Part shown: positions 33,967-41,561 of the stretch, piece after piece
Position numbering within the stretch: the first letter of the stretch is position 1
How the letters are laid out: every line of letters starts with the position of its first letter
From: Candidatus Chlorohelix allophototropha
GTDB taxonomy: Bacteria; Chloroflexota; Chloroflexia; Chloroheliales; Chloroheliaceae
Length of the DNA: 64,000 bases
Direction: 5' to 3'
NCBI RefSeq assembly: GCF_030389965.1
Contig: NZ_CP128399.1
Span: 682,001-746,000 of the forward strand
The notes under the pieces: model-generated
Seen by the model: the letters and a program-made list of their open reading frames with translations, nothing else
Told to the model about the DNA's origin: nothing
Databases searched by the model: none
Position numbers and translations under genes: made by a program

Positions 33967-34953
33967 ATGAACGAGAAAACTACCCGTGGTAGTAGTAAAA
34001 GGTTAAAGATCATAGTCATTGGCGGTGGCACAGGGGTTTCTACGGTATTGGGCGCGTTAAAGAAAGTAAGCGATGTAACTGCCATCGTTAGTACGATGGA
34101 TAGTGGGGGTAGTAGCGGTCGTTTAAGGGACGAACACGGTATTTTACCGCCCGGTGATATCCTCAAGTGCATTTCCGAACTGTTGCCGGATGATCTACGC
34201 AGCACCAAGTGGCGGGATATCCTGAATTATCGTTTTCGCAAGGGGAAGGGTTTGGAAGGGCATAGCCTCGGCAACCTTTTACTAGCAGCTGCTTATGACT
34301 GGGAGGGTGGCACAAACTTTGGCATAGATGCGGTTTCGTGGTTGTTGAACTTGCAAGGACGGGTGTTGCCAGTCACACTAAACGATGTGCAATTGATTGC
34401 CAAGCTTTCAGATGGTTCCGATATAGAGGGCGAAACAAAAATTGATTTGCGCAAAGATGACTTGTATCGCCGTATTGAATATATTTACACCTCACGCCGC
34501 GCCCAGATTTATAAACCTGCGCTCGAAGCCATTCAGAAAGCCGATAAAGTTGTCATCGGACCGGGTAGTCTTTTTACCAGCGTCCTGCCCAATTTTCTGG
34601 TAGAGGGTTTGCCGGAAGCGCTAGCAGAGACAACCGCGCAAAAAATTTATGTGTGCAATCTTGTAACCGACCCTTCTGAAACCGATGGTTATAAAGCCAG
34701 CGACTTCATTGATAAGGTGAACGAATATTGCCAAGAGGGTGAATTAATGGATCATATGATTGTAAATACTGGTCCGATCAGCGAGGTTGCCCGTCGTATG
34801 TACGAGACTGAGCGTAAATTCCCGGTGGAACTCGATATGGCAGATTGCGAGAAAAAGGTTAAAAAGGGAGTGATCACTGGCTCGTATTGCAAAGGGAAGA
34901 CGATTTTGCGGCACGATAGTGCGCGGTTGGCTCAAACTATTTTGGAGCTTTGA
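33967..34953 (+). CDS. yvcK: YvcK/CofD-like gluconeogenesis factor family protein
   Basis: 328 aa. YvcK proteins bind UDP-sugars and affect cell-wall synthesis and growth on gluconeogenic carbon sources; they share a fold with the F420-biosynthesis enzyme CofD. Motifs: KIIVIGGGTGVSTVLGALKK, AIVSTMDSGGSSGRLRDEHG, LPPGDILKCISEL, LEGHSLGNLLLAAAYDWEGG, VVIGPGSLFTSVLPNFLVEG and YVCNLVTDPSETDGYKASD. Length is usual for the family. AAAGGA lies 7 bases before the ATG. A 12-bp terminator stem follows at 34969-35003. Confidence 0.93.
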   Translation: MNEKTTRGSSKRLKIIVIGGGTGVSTVLGALKKVSDVTAIVSTMDSGGSSGRLRDEHGILPPGDILKCISELLPDDLRSTKWRDILNYRFRKGKGLEGHSLGNLLLAAAYDWEGGTNFGIDAVSWLLNLQGRVLPVTLNDVQLIAKLSDGSDIEGETKIDLRKDDLYRRIEYIYTSRRAQIYKPALEAIQKADKVVIGPGSLFTSVLPNFLVEGLPEALAETTAQKIYVCNLVTDPSETDGYKASDFIDKVNEYCQEGELMDHMIVNTGPISEVARRMYETERKFPVELDMADCEKKVKKGVITGSYCKGKTILRHDSARLAQTILEL

Positions 34954-34968
34954 TTACTATCGTCAAAT

Positions 34969-35003
34969 ATCAGGAAGCGGTACATTTACAGCCGCTTCCT
35001 GAT
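34969..35003. terminator. Bidirectional terminator between yvcK and the flavin reductase gene
   Basis: ATCAGGAAGCGG (34969-34980), 11-base loop, CCGCTTCCTGAT (34992-35003): perfect 12-bp stem between two convergent genes. Confidence 0.85.
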
Positions 35004-35013
35004 TCTAAGTTAA

Positions 35014-35499
35014 TTACCCGCCGTAGTGCCAACCAAGCGCGGCAAGGCTGAGCGGGGTAGCGTCAGCCTTGTTTATACCAGCGTTCACAACTTTGCCGAT
35101 ATAAAGCTGGTGATCGCCACTCTCGATCGTATTTACCACTTCACATTCCCACCAACTAACCGCATCGGTAAATAAAGGAGCGCCTGTTTCTCCGGTAACG
35201 AATTCGAATTTATCCATTTTATTGCGATAAGGTTTTTGGGGTTTTACCATAAGGTCGATCAGGGCGCGTCCTACTTCGGAGTCCTCAACCACATTAACGC
35301 TGAAAACTCTACCCCCATCGATCAGCTTGCGCGTATGGGAGTCATTTTCAATTGCAATTGCTACCAACGGCGGGTCAAAGGAAACCTGTATGACCCAGTT
35401 GGCAGTCATTCCGTTCAATTCCTCTCCGTTCCGGCTGCCGATTATATACATCCCGTAGTTTATTTGATTGAGCGCATGGCTCTTGGCATTATCATCCAT
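35014..35499 (-). CDS. Flavin reductase-like FMN-binding protein
   Basis: 161 aa. Split-barrel flavoprotein of the flavin_Reduct family, which reduces FMN/FAD for a partner oxygenase or acts on its own. Motifs: LNQINYGMYIIGSR, NGMTANWVIQVSFDPPLVAI, FSVNVVEDSEVGRALID, WWECEVVNTIESGDHQLYIG and ALGWHYGG. The ATG at 35499 is chosen because GGAGGAA lies 6 bases before it; an in-frame ATG at 35514 would overlap that site. tRNA-Sec lies 28 bases upstream on the same strand, so read-through transcription is possible. No partner oxygenase gene is near. Confidence 0.88.
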   Translation of the reverse strand: MDDNAKSHALNQINYGMYIIGSRNGEELNGMTANWVIQVSFDPPLVAIAIENDSHTRKLIDGGRVFSVNVVEDSEVGRALIDLMVKPQKPYRNKMDKFEFVTGETGAPLFTDAVSWWECEVVNTIESGDHQLYIGKVVNAGINKADATPLSLAALGWHYGG

Positions 35500-35526
35500 C
35501 TTATTCCTCCACATATCAGATAAAGG

Positions 35527-35619
35527 CGGAAGCGCATGGGAGTCGAACCCACCTGCGTCGCTCTAACGACGCACAGCAGTTTTGAAGACTGTGGCAACCA
35601 CCCGGTCACAGGCGCTTCC
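35527..35619 (-). tRNA. selC: tRNA-Sec (anticodon TCA)
   Basis: On the minus strand: 8-bp acceptor GGAAGCGC/GCGCTTCC, long D arm, anticodon stem CAGT with loop CTTCAAA (anticodon TCA), a long variable arm with a 7-bp stem TGCGTCG-TTAGAG-CGACGCA, T arm GTGGG-TTCGACT-CCCAT and discriminator G. 93 nt. The TCA anticodon, extended acceptor and long extra arm identify selenocysteine tRNA. CCA is not encoded. Confidence 0.95.
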
Positions 35620-35684
35620 ATAATAAAAGCACTTAGAATTGTATGTATGAGGCTTGTGGCTGTCAAATGAGTATAAAATAACTA

Positions 35685-35711
35685 AGCGGTGAGAGGGTTA
35701 GCCTCACCGCT
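35685..35711. terminator. Hairpin upstream of tRNA-Sec
   Basis: AGCGGTGAG (35685-35693), loop AGGGTTAGC, CTCACCGCT (35703-35711): perfect 9-bp GC-rich stem. It lies upstream of tRNA-Sec on the minus strand with no gene running into it, so the terminator label is uncertain. Confidence 0.45.
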
Positions 35712-36023
35712 CTGGTTTACATTGATGAGTGAAGTGGATTTTTAATAGGGGCGTAAAACTTGCATGCTAAATTAAAATCCGGCTGAAGGGTTTAATTTCC
35801 CTCACCCGAACATAATTCTAATACACCAAATTAATAAGCACATCACTCTTAAGGATGATTTTTATTCTTGGAATGTATATTGAAAATTAATTTTTCACAA
35901 TACACTGCTATTGGAGTGCTGCTGCACAGGCATTTAAAACTGCTATAATTTATATTATAGCTAGCATACAACATGTATTTTAAATGTCAAGAAATTCCTT
36001 TGCAAAATTCGAATTAACAACTC

Positions 36024-36052
36024 TTGACAAACTCTATAAAATACATTATCTT
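36024..36052 (+). promoter_or_regulatory. Sigma-70-type promoter of the SAM-riboswitch/thrC transcript
   Basis: TTGACA (36024-36029), 17-base spacer, TATCTT (36047-36052). Transcription would start near 36060, about 40 bases before the riboswitch. Confidence 0.7.
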
Positions 36053-36097
36053 AATAACGCCGAGCGAGATTATCGGCTTAACAAATGAATAGTTGTT

Positions 36098-36220
36098 GCT
36101 CTTATCAAGAGAGGTGGAGGGATAAAGGCCCTGTGAAGCCCGGCAACCAACGCAAACCAAAAATAATGTGCGTATGGTGCCAATTCCTGCATAACAGTTA
36201 GTTGTGCAAGATAAGGGAGC
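36098..36220 (+). promoter_or_regulatory. SAM-I (S-box) riboswitch
   Basis: Conserved S-box blocks are readable in order: P1 5' strand CTTATC (36101-36106), AAGAGAGGTGGAGGGATAAA, GGCCCTGTGAAGCCCGGCAA, the variable P3 (GCGCAA/CGTATG region), GGTGCCAATTCC and the P1 3' strand GATAAG (36210-36215). S-adenosylmethionine binding stabilises P1 and, with the platform downstream, turns expression off. Confidence 0.95.
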
Positions 36221-36264
36221 TAGTAAAATTGCCTAAGCGCAATTTATCAAGAATATCTAGTTTA

Positions 36265-36299
36265 CCCCCTTATCCAAGAGCAGATAAGCGGGTTTTTTT
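36265..36299 (+). terminator. Riboswitch-controlled intrinsic terminator (expression platform)
   Basis: CCCCCTTATC (36265-36274), 8-base loop, GATAAGCGGG (36283-36292), then a run of T. The 5' arm CCCTTATC (36267-36274) can instead pair with GATAAGGG (36210-36217), which includes the P1 3' strand, giving an antiterminator when SAM is low. Confidence 0.85.
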
Positions 36300-36458
36300 A
36301 TACCCGTTTACTCCTATATGGTTAAGAACCGCGCAATTTTTTAAAGTTGCAGAGCCTGTTGCGTCGCTGGATTTGGATAAACATCCGAAAGCCGTTACGC
36401 TTTCTTAAAGTTTGCCCGGTTTAGAAAAACTAAATGCTCGTTATAAGGAGAGAAAAAA

Positions 36459-37733
36459 ATGACCAGTATATTAGAAAAAAGCGAAAAACCCATTCAAAAT
36501 ATAGCTGTAAGCGCCGCATCGGGGTTGATATGTAAAGCTTGTGGTGCGCTGCATCCAATTTCTCCTGCGCATGTTTGCGATGAGTGTTTTGGACCACTCG
36601 AAGTAACCTACGATTTCAGCAATCTAGACCCGGTTAAATTAAAGAAACAAATTGAAGCTGGTCCGCGCGACATTTGGCGATATGCCCCTTTACTTCCGGT
36701 TCAACCGCATAGTCGTACACTGAGCGGTGTTGGTTATACTCCTTTGCAACGTGCTTGGAATCTGGCTGCTAAACTTGGAATAGATGAACTTTATATAAAA
36801 AATGATGCAGTTAATCCCACTCACTCCTTTAAAGATCGGGTTGTAGCAGTAGCGCTGGCAAAAGCGCTTGAATTTGGATTTGATACCATCGCCTGTGCCT
36901 CCACCGGAAATTTGGCAGGCGCAGTAGCGGCGGCAGGCGCACGGGCAGGCTTGAAAACTTATGTATTTGTACCTGCTTCAATTGAACCGGGCAAGATTCT
37001 GTCAGCCGCGGTTTACGGTGCGGAGATTGTATCGGTAGACGGCACTTACGACGAAGCAAACCGACTCGCCAGCCAAGTAGCAGACGAATACGGTTGGGGC
37101 TTTGTAAACATCAACTTGCGCCCTTTCTATAGTGAAGGTTCAAAAACGTTGGCTTACGAAACTGCCGAGCAATTGGGCTGGAAATTACCTGATCATGTAG
37201 TTGCGCCCATTGCCAGCGGCTCGCTCTATACCAAAATTACCAAAGGTTTCAAGGAACTCATCAGCTTGGGGTTGGTGGCTGACCAAGCGCTACCTGCTAT
37301 GTCAGGAGCGCAAGCTGCCGGATGCAACCCGGTTGCCACTGCCTACTCCAATGAAGCGGGCGAAATTACCCCGGTACGAAACCCCACTACCATTGCTCAT
37401 TCGCTAGCAATCGGTAGCCCTGCCGATGGTTATTACAGCTTGCAAATTGCCCGCCAGACCGGGGGGATAATCGAGCAAGTTACCGATGCAGAAATAATCG
37501 AGGCGGTTAAATTGCTGGCTTCCACCGAAGGTATCTTCACCGAACCAGCCGGTGGCGTTACGCTCGCAGTTTTGAAAAAGCTGATAAAAGAGGGCAAAAT
37601 ACGCCGTGATGAAAAGACCGTAGTTTACATAACTGGAAACGGTTATAAAACCCAATCCGCGCTAGAGGGCGAATATAACCTGCCACAGCCCATTACCCCG
37701 AAACTAAGCGCTTTCGAAAAACTGCTAGGCTGA
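36459..37733 (+). CDS. thrC: Threonine synthase-family PLP enzyme under SAM-riboswitch control
   Basis: 424 aa. Fold-type II PLP enzyme: NPTHSFKDRVVAVALAKALE (PLP Lys), CASTGNLAGAVAAAGARAG (phosphate-binding loop region) and VYITGNGYKTQSALEG near the end. The N-terminus has a zinc-ribbon-like Cys set (CKACG and CDECF), as in many bacterial threonine synthases. The classical reaction is O-phosphohomoserine to threonine. Control by a SAM-I riboswitch, usual for methionine and cysteine genes, suggests either that threonine and methionine branches from homoserine are balanced here, or that this homologue makes a sulfur amino acid precursor. AAGGAGAG lies 7 bases before the ATG. A large hairpin separates it from selD. 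Confidence 0.88.
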   Translation: MTSILEKSEKPIQNIAVSAASGLICKACGALHPISPAHVCDECFGPLEVTYDFSNLDPVKLKKQIEAGPRDIWRYAPLLPVQPHSRTLSGVGYTPLQRAWNLAAKLGIDELYIKNDAVNPTHSFKDRVVAVALAKALEFGFDTIACASTGNLAGAVAAAGARAGLKTYVFVPASIEPGKILSAAVYGAEIVSVDGTYDEANRLASQVADEYGWGFVNINLRPFYSEGSKTLAYETAEQLGWKLPDHVVAPIASGSLYTKITKGFKELISLGLVADQALPAMSGAQAAGCNPVATAYSNEAGEITPVRNPTTIAHSLAIGSPADGYYSLQIARQTGGIIEQVTDAEIIEAVKLLASTEGIFTEPAGGVTLAVLKKLIKEGKIRRDEKTVVYITGNGYKTQSALEGEYNLPQPITPKLSAFEKLLG

Positions 37734-37757
37734 TTTTCAGACTCCTATATTTGCTTC

Positions 37758-37814
37758 TATAACTTCGGGGCATGCTATAATTTACAGTAGGTTATAGCAT
37801 AACTCGAAGTTATA
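37758..37814. repeat. Two-tier inverted repeat between thrC and selD
   Basis: Outer stem TATAACTTCG (37758-37767) with CGAAGTTATA (37805-37814), inner stem ATGCTATAA (37772-37780) with TTATAGCAT (37792-37800). Both stems are perfect, separated by 4-base internal loops and an 11-base apical loop. No T tract follows. May end thrC transcripts, protect RNA ends or regulate selD. Confidence 0.75.
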
Positions 37815-37838
37815 TTAGACTTTAAAGGAGTTAGAGAA

Positions 37839-38909
37839 ATGGCGGAGTCGCTCCCCGATAAGATAAAGTTAACCGCTCTGGCTGCATGCGCCGGTTGAGC
37901 TTCCAAAATGAGTCCAACGGCTCTGGAGCAAGTTTTGCTCCCTTTGAAAAAATACAATAACCCCAACCTATTGGTGGGTTTGGAAGCCAGCGACGATGCG
38001 GCGGTGTACCGGATTTCGTCCGATGTGGCAATTGTACAAACCGTCGATTTTTTCCCGCCGGTAGTTGACGACCCTTATTTTTATGGAGCGATTGCGGCTG
38101 CCAATGCGATGAGCGATGTGTATGCGATGGGTGGCGAGGTTACGATGGGTATAAATATCGTAGCTTTCCCCGATAATCTGCCCTTGTCTATCCTTTCAAC
38201 CATTCTTCAGGGCGGGGCGGACAAAATGGCAGAAGTGGGCGCAGTTATTGCGGGTGGTCATACTGTAACCGACAAAGAACCTAAGTATGGAATCTGTGTG
38301 ACGGGAGTGGTGCATCCCGACCAGATTTTTACCAAAGGGGGGGCTAAAGCGGGTGATTTTCTCTATCTGACCAAGCCGCTTGGGGTTGGCACGATTACTA
38401 CCGCGCACAAGGGCGATAAGGTTGACCCGGAAGACTTGCGAATCGCTATCGAGAGCATGTTAAGGCTTAATCGGGGCGCTTCTCAAATATTGCGGCGTTT
38501 TGGAGTCGGTAAGGTACACGCCTGTACCGATATTACTGGCTTTGGCTTGCTTGGGCATGCTTCCGAAATGGCAGCCCAGAGCGCAGCGGTTGATCTGGTA
38601 ATCGATTCGCAGGCTGTGCCGCTATTGCCGGGCGCGCGCCGCTATTCTAGCGAGGGCTTTATGCCGGGTGGGATGGGTAGAAATCGGGTATTTCTACAAG
38701 AAGAGACTGTACCTAAAGTAAAAGTTACCCGCAAACTTGAGCTTGACTTAGAAGATTTGTTATTTGACCCTGAGACTAGCGGCGGGTTGTTTTTTGCTTT
38801 TGATGCAAATGCCGCCGAAAAGTTGGAAACTGCTTATAAAGCGGCGGGCGAACCGTTATGGAAAATCGGCGAAGTTCAACTTGGCAGCGGTCTGGTGTTG
38901 GTAAAATAA
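37839..38909 (+). CDS. selD: Selenophosphate synthase SelD, itself a selenoprotein (Sec at codon 20)
   Basis: Makes selenophosphate, the selenium donor for selenocysteine tRNA, from selenide and ATP. The visible uninterrupted frame starts at an ATG at 37908, but the family N-terminus lies upstream in the same frame: from ATG 37839 (AAAGGAG 8 bases before it) it reads MAESLPDKIKLTALAACAG, then TGA (37896-37898), then ASKMSPTALEQVL. SelD proteins have Cys or Sec exactly here, so TGA must be read as selenocysteine, giving 356 aa. Further motifs: VGLEASDDAAVY, QTVDFFPPVVDDPY, IAAANAMSDVYAMGG (ATP-binding), AGGHTVTDKEPKYG and the late DPETSGGL. A stem-loop after the TGA is a SECIS candidate. tRNA-Sec is 2.2 kb away. 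Confidence 0.95.
37896..37930 (+). promoter_or_regulatory. Candidate bacterial SECIS element after the selD UGA codon
   Basis: Starting at the TGA (37896-37898), GC-T-TCC (37899-37904) can pair with GGAGC (37925-37929) leaving one bulged T, and GAG (37910-37912) with CTC (37921-37923) inside, capped by an 8-base loop. A bulged U and a loop 15-25 bases from the UGA fit bacterial SECIS form. A competing stem, GGAGCAA/TTGCTCC (37925-37941), also exists. Confidence 0.45.
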
Positions 38910-39070
38910 GTAACATGTTTTTTTGAGGGCGTGGTTATTGCTATGCCCTTTCTTGTTGTCTGAAATCGGGAATAGTGTAGGCTAACTTGTGGTTTTAGCA
39001 GGCTGTGTTGCAGATGAACTTATAATGGATGGAGTGATTGTGTTTTATGAAAATGTAAGGGATCAAAATA

Positions 39071-39970
39071 TTGGAAAATAATAAACTTAAATTTATTTAT
39101 CTATCTCTAGCAACCTCTTTCGCAACTATAACCCTAAAAGCGGTTGCTTTTTTGTTGACCGGCTCGGTCAGCCTTTTGTCAGACGCGATGGAGAGCATCG
39201 TCAATGTTGTTGCCGCTTTCACTGCGCTAATTGCCTTGAAGATAGCAGCGCGTCCTCCCGATAAAACTCACCAATATGGGCATGAAAAAGCCGAATTTTT
39301 TAGCAGCGCTATTGAAGGTGGGCTAATTCTAGTAGCGGCTTTCGCAATTGTAAGCCAAGCTATTCCGCGTTTATTCAACCCGAAGGAACTTGAAAGCCTC
39401 GGTTGGGGCTTGGGGGTTTCAATGGCAGCTACCCTGCTGAACTTTATTGTGGCGCGGACTCTTATAACCGCGGGTCGCAAGCATGATAGCATTGCTTTGG
39501 AAGCCGACGGTAAGCACTTAATGACCGATGTAGTAACTTCGGTGGGGGTGGTAATTGGCTTGCTGATAGTTTTACCTACAAACTGGTTACTACTCGACCC
39601 GATTATCGCTATTCTGGTGGCATGCAACATTATTTTTGAGGGTGGCAGGCTGATAATGCGTAGCGTGGATGGCTTGATGGATAAGACTTTGCCTGAGAGC
39701 GAGATTGCACGGATTAATAAGACGATCAATGAGGTGGTGAAATCCTCGAACGGGCAGGTAAATTTCCATAATTTGCGCACTCGCAAAAGTGGCGGATTCC
39801 GTTTTGCCGAATTGCACTTGCTAACGCCGGGGAATTGGTCGGTGCTGGAAGCGCACCAATGGTCAGAAGAGATACAAGAGGCTTTAGGCAAAGAATTTAG
39901 CAATATCCGGGTTTCGATTCATGAAGAGCCGATAGAAGACCCCCGCGCTCACAGTGATTCTTGGAGCTAG
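39071..39970 (+). CDS. Cation diffusion facilitator (CDF) family metal exporter
   Basis: 299 aa. Proton-coupled efflux of divalent metals (Zn, Fe, Mn, Co or Cd). Six hydrophobic segments in residues 1-200, then a cytoplasmic metal-binding domain (about 205-290). Key sites: LLSDAMESIVNVVAAF in TM2 (Asp of the transport site), HQYGHEKAEFFSS between TM2 and TM3 and EADGKHLMTDVVTSVGVVIG in TM5 (with the His and Asp of the transport site). The C-terminal part has the usual NFHNLRTRKSGGFRFAELHL. Start is TTG at 39071 with AAGGGA 8 bases upstream; no ATG fits. Metal specificity cannot be read. Confidence 0.92.
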   Translation: MENNKLKFIYLSLATSFATITLKAVAFLLTGSVSLLSDAMESIVNVVAAFTALIALKIAARPPDKTHQYGHEKAEFFSSAIEGGLILVAAFAIVSQAIPRLFNPKELESLGWGLGVSMAATLLNFIVARTLITAGRKHDSIALEADGKHLMTDVVTSVGVVIGLLIVLPTNWLLLDPIIAILVACNIIFEGGRLIMRSVDGLMDKTLPESEIARINKTINEVVKSSNGQVNFHNLRTRKSGGFRFAELHLLTPGNWSVLEAHQWSEEIQEALGKEFSNIRVSIHEEPIEDPRAHSDSWS

Positions 39971-40022
39971 TAGTAGCAGGGAATTGAGCGGTCGGTTGGT
40001 TAATGTTACTGTTTCATAGGAG

Positions 40023-41561
40023 TTATAGTGCGCTTGAGGTTTGATTTCCAGAATTTAAAGTTACAACACTTTTGGAGAGGCGGCGACGGCTGGAGACGCT
40101 CTCTTCGAGGGTATCGCGCACTATGATTTCATATAGAAAAGCCTTTGCCCCGCCCTGCCTACGCAAAATACGTCCCAAACGCTGGGTATATTCGGTAGAA
40201 GTAGCCCCGCCTCCCAATATTATGGCTATCTTTGCGGCTGGCAAGTCTACGCCCTCGTTCAATACACGCGCAGTTACAATGGCGGGGAATTCTCCGGCAC
40301 GAAATCCGTCCAATATCGCTTTGCGTTCGGCGGTGGGAGTTTGGTGAGTAATGGCGGGGAGTAGAAATTGTTCGGAAAGCTCGTAAACAGCCTGATTTGT
40401 TTCGGTAAAGATAATGGCGCTTTGTCCCTGGTGTAGCGCCATAATACGCGCTAGCGCAAGTCGTTTGGCACGCGCATTCTCGATTATTTGCTCCATTCTC
40501 GCTTTGTAGAGCAACGCCTGACGATAGAGTTTGTTTTTGTTTTGCTCGCGCATGAGCGTGTTATACCATTTCGCGCCAAAGCTTTTCCACATGCGCTGCG
40601 CAAAGGGTGAATAAAACGCTTTAAGTTCGTTATATTCCTGTGCTTCCGCCTCTGTAAATTTTACCCTTACCCTTACCGTTTCGTATTCAGCCAGATAAGT
40701 ACCTGCCATTTCTTCAGGGGTTTTGTAATAGCAGGGCGGTCCGATTAGCTCTTGTAACAGCATATGGTCTTCAAATTCGGCGGGGTAGGTAGCAGTTAGG
40801 GCAAGTCGTTTGGGCGCTATCGAGAAACGAGCGGCTTGTTGCCAAATCGTACCGGTGAGATGATGTACTTCATCGCATATCAATAGGTAAAAGCGGTTTC
40901 CCAGTTCCTCTAGCCTTTGTGAGGCGCTGGAATAGGTGGTTACGGTGATGGCACGTATATCTTTTTTCTCACCGAAATATGCGCCGATGTTTTCCTGACC
41001 ATAGACATTGCTAAGATTCTCATACCATTGATGTAACAAGTCAAGTTGTGGGACTATGATTAAGGTAGGCGCGCGCACCGTTTCGATTGCCAACATCGCT
41101 ACCATGCTCTTGCCTGAGCCTGTGGGCAATACCACAGTGCCACGCCCTCCCAATGTTTTCCAAGACTCGATTGCTTCAAGCTGATATGGACGAGGCGTAA
41201 ATGTTGGCGGTGGGTTTACTGCATAGGCAGCGCGTTGCTCAGCCACTTTGTGTTCAGCTTTAGGTTCGGACTCATTACTCAAGCGTTCGAAGCGAAAACC
41301 TCTAACTGCTTGATGTCGGTAACGGGGGGCGTTATTGGTATAGCCCTGCTCTGCCAACCAGCCTTTGATTTCGGGGTAACGGTAGGCGGGTGCGACCCAA
41401 TGTCCGGCGTGCCACACAAAATAGTCAGGCAGAGAAGGGGCATCTTGTGGCACTGCTTTTAGAATAAGCGCCCCGCCTTCAAACACCAAACGGGGCTGCT
41501 CATATCTATCTAAATTCAGGGTTAATTGAGCTTCGGGAGCAGGAGAAGGTTTCTTTTTCAT
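40023..41561 (-). CDS. Superfamily 2 DEAD/DEAH helicase (XPB/Rad25-like)
   Basis: 512 aa. Residues 1-115 are an N-terminal region of unknown type; the motor then has RPYQLEAIESW (Q-like motif), Walker A VVLPTGSGKSMVAMLA, motif Ia TLIIVPQLDLLHQWYENL, motif II LICDEVHHLTG, motif III ALTATYP, motif IV IIFTETNQAVYEL, motif V VLNEGVDLPAA and motif VI EYTQRLGRILRRQGG. The layout is that of XPB/Rad25-like repair helicases found beside McrB-type or phospholipase D nucleases, although none is adjacent. Its ATG overlaps the stop of the YceD gene (ATGA at 41558-41561), so the two are translationally coupled. Confidence 0.88.
   Translation of the reverse strand: MKKKPSPAPEAQLTLNLDRYEQPRLVFEGGALILKAVPQDAPSLPDYFVWHAGHWVAPAYRYPEIKGWLAEQGYTNNAPRYRHQAVRGFRFERLSNESEPKAEHKVAEQRAAYAVNPPPTFTPRPYQLEAIESWKTLGGRGTVVLPTGSGKSMVAMLAIETVRAPTLIIVPQLDLLHQWYENLSNVYGQENIGAYFGEKKDIRAITVTTYSSASQRLEELGNRFYLLICDEVHHLTGTIWQQAARFSIAPKRLALTATYPAEFEDHMLLQELIGPPCYYKTPEEMAGTYLAEYETVRVRVKFTEAEAQEYNELKAFYSPFAQRMWKSFGAKWYNTLMREQNKNKLYRQALLYKARMEQIIENARAKRLALARIMALHQGQSAIIFTETNQAVYELSEQFLLPAITHQTPTAERKAILDGFRAGEFPAIVTARVLNEGVDLPAAKIAIILGGGATSTEYTQRLGRILRRQGGAKAFLYEIIVRDTLEESVSSRRRLSKSVVTLNSGNQTSSAL

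Larger units (their letters stand above)
35620..36097. other. Long AT-rich region between tRNA-Sec and the SAM riboswitch
   Basis: About 480 bases without a gene. Contains a 9-bp hairpin (35685-35711), a palindrome GCTATAAT-TTAT-ATTATAGC (35942-35961) and the promoter feeding the riboswitch (36024-36052). The tRNA-Sec promoter must lie in its left part on the minus strand. The palindrome may be an operator; nothing else identifiable. Confidence 0.5.

Noticed and set aside
36202-36408. 68-codon frame downstream of the riboswitch
   Set aside because: It lies across the terminator/antiterminator of the SAM-I expression platform and lacks a ribosome-binding site; not a leader peptide of any recognised kind.
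37908-38909. selD starting at the ATG at 37908
   Set aside because: This start has no ribosome-binding site and omits the conserved N-terminus; the upstream ATG at 37839 with AAAGGAG plus an in-frame Sec codon fits the family.
39268-39903. Leftward reading frame (211 codons) opposite the CDF transporter gene
   Set aside because: Antisense shadow of a well-supported family protein.
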